This document shows positions 5,076-5,364 of a DNA stretch of 5,364 bases, piece by piece. Numbering within the stretch: the first letter of the stretch is position 1; each line of letters opens with the position of its first letter. Made by a program: the position numbers and the translations under genes. The notes beneath the pieces are model-generated. The model had not been told where the DNA came from. It made no database searches and was given only the letters and a program-made list of their open reading frames with translations. The DNA comes from JANPEZ01 sp031423155 (lineage in GTDB: Bacteria > Actinomycetota > UBA4738 > HRBIN12), in contig JANPEZ010000005.1 in assembly GCA_031423155.1 (NCBI GenBank), positions 1 through 5,364 of the forward strand, given 5' to 3'.

Positions 5076-5364
5076 CTAGCCCGGCGTGCGCGCGGAGGCC
5101 AGAACGACCTCATCGCGGTGCACGAGTCCGGCGCCACCCAGCGCCACGACCTTCGCCCGCGCCTTTGCGACGACCTCCTCGCGAGTGCTCTCGCGCAGCT
5201 GATCCAGCCGGCGGCGGCTCGGTCCCATCCTCACCCGCCAGAGCAGGAAGTCGTGCAGATCCCATCGCAGGAACCACTCGAGGCTCTCGGCGTGAACGTC
5301 GATGAAGCCGGCCCCCTCGAGGGCGGCCGAGATCTTCTCGGGAGAGTCGATCTTGTCCCTGCCG
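5076..5364 (-). CDS. C-terminal part of a probable SAM-dependent methyltransferase
   Basis: The reading frame is open from the window edge to a TAG at 5078-5076 and gives 95 residues; the N-terminus with the SAM-binding Rossmann motifs lies outside the window. The visible part resembles the C-terminal end of class I (UbiE/methyltransf_11-like) methyltransferases: SPEKISAALEGAGFIDVHAE (7-26) matches the usual s-peev-aaLeaAGF-dV segment after the last core strand, an aromatic segment EWFLRWDLHDFLLW (29-42) follows where these enzymes often carry a substrate-facing insertion, then a basic helix, and HRDEVVLASAR near the end matches the closing strand of the fold. The substrate cannot be inferred. 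It ends 41 bases before eno and may be co-transcribed with it. The frame, codon use and lack of stops support a real gene; the family call is by pattern only. Confidence 0.6.
   Translation of the reverse strand, partial: GRDKIDSPEKISAALEGAGFIDVHAESLEWFLRWDLHDFLLWRVRMGPSRRRLDQLRESTREEVVAKARAKVVALGGAGLVHRDEVVLASARTPG

Noticed and set aside
3946..5079. Long plus-strand frames opposite enolase (3946-4515 and 4570-5079)
   Set aside because: They mirror a gene with full conservation on the other strand, and their translations show no domain or ribosome binding site support.

Overview
This is a high-GC window in which every gene I can support lies on the minus strand, so transcription runs from position 5364 towards position 1. 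The content points to an actinomycete-like bacterium (Actinomycetota). The core order enolase, FtsB/DivIC-type division protein, DUF501 protein, Ppx/GppA phosphatase is the one known from actinobacteria (Rv1023 to Rv1026 in Mycobacterium tuberculosis), and DUF501 is largely an actinobacterial family. I cannot name a class or species from the sequence alone; an uncultured lineage is possible.

Layout in transcription order. Positions 5364-5076: the C-terminal end of a probable SAM-dependent methyltransferase, cut by the window edge. Positions 5034-3754: a complete enolase (eno). Positions 3757-3392: a small single-pass membrane division protein of the FtsB/DivIC type whose ATG overlaps the eno stop by four bases. 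Positions 3391-3277: a leader region with a plausible sigma-70 promoter, two perfect hairpins and a strong Shine-Dalgarno. Positions 3276-2914: a YabR-like S1-domain RNA-binding protein that appears to start at a non-canonical ATC codon. Positions 2913-2788: a gene-free stretch holding a 77-bp element bounded by 13-bp inverted repeats. Positions 2787-1390: a single ORF fusing DUF501 to a Ppx/GppA phosphatase. Positions 1378-587: a membrane-anchored cyclophilin-type peptidyl-prolyl isomerase. Positions 500-1: a secreted protein with RTX-type calcium-binding repeats, cut by the window edge.

The genes are mostly housekeeping: glycolysis (eno), septum assembly (FtsB-like), ribosome or RNA interaction (S1 protein), polyphosphate or (p)ppGpp phosphohydrolysis (Ppx) and extracytoplasmic protein folding (cyclophilin). 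No mobile-element gene, phage gene, CRISPR array, tRNA or rRNA is visible.

The points most worth a second look are the ATC start and structured leader of the S1 gene, the DUF501-Ppx fusion with a change in codon use near the junction, the inverted-repeat element just upstream of the fusion gene, and the placement of a DivIC-YabR pair (a Bacillus arrangement) inside an actinobacterial eno cluster. I do not see clear evidence of a wholly new system.
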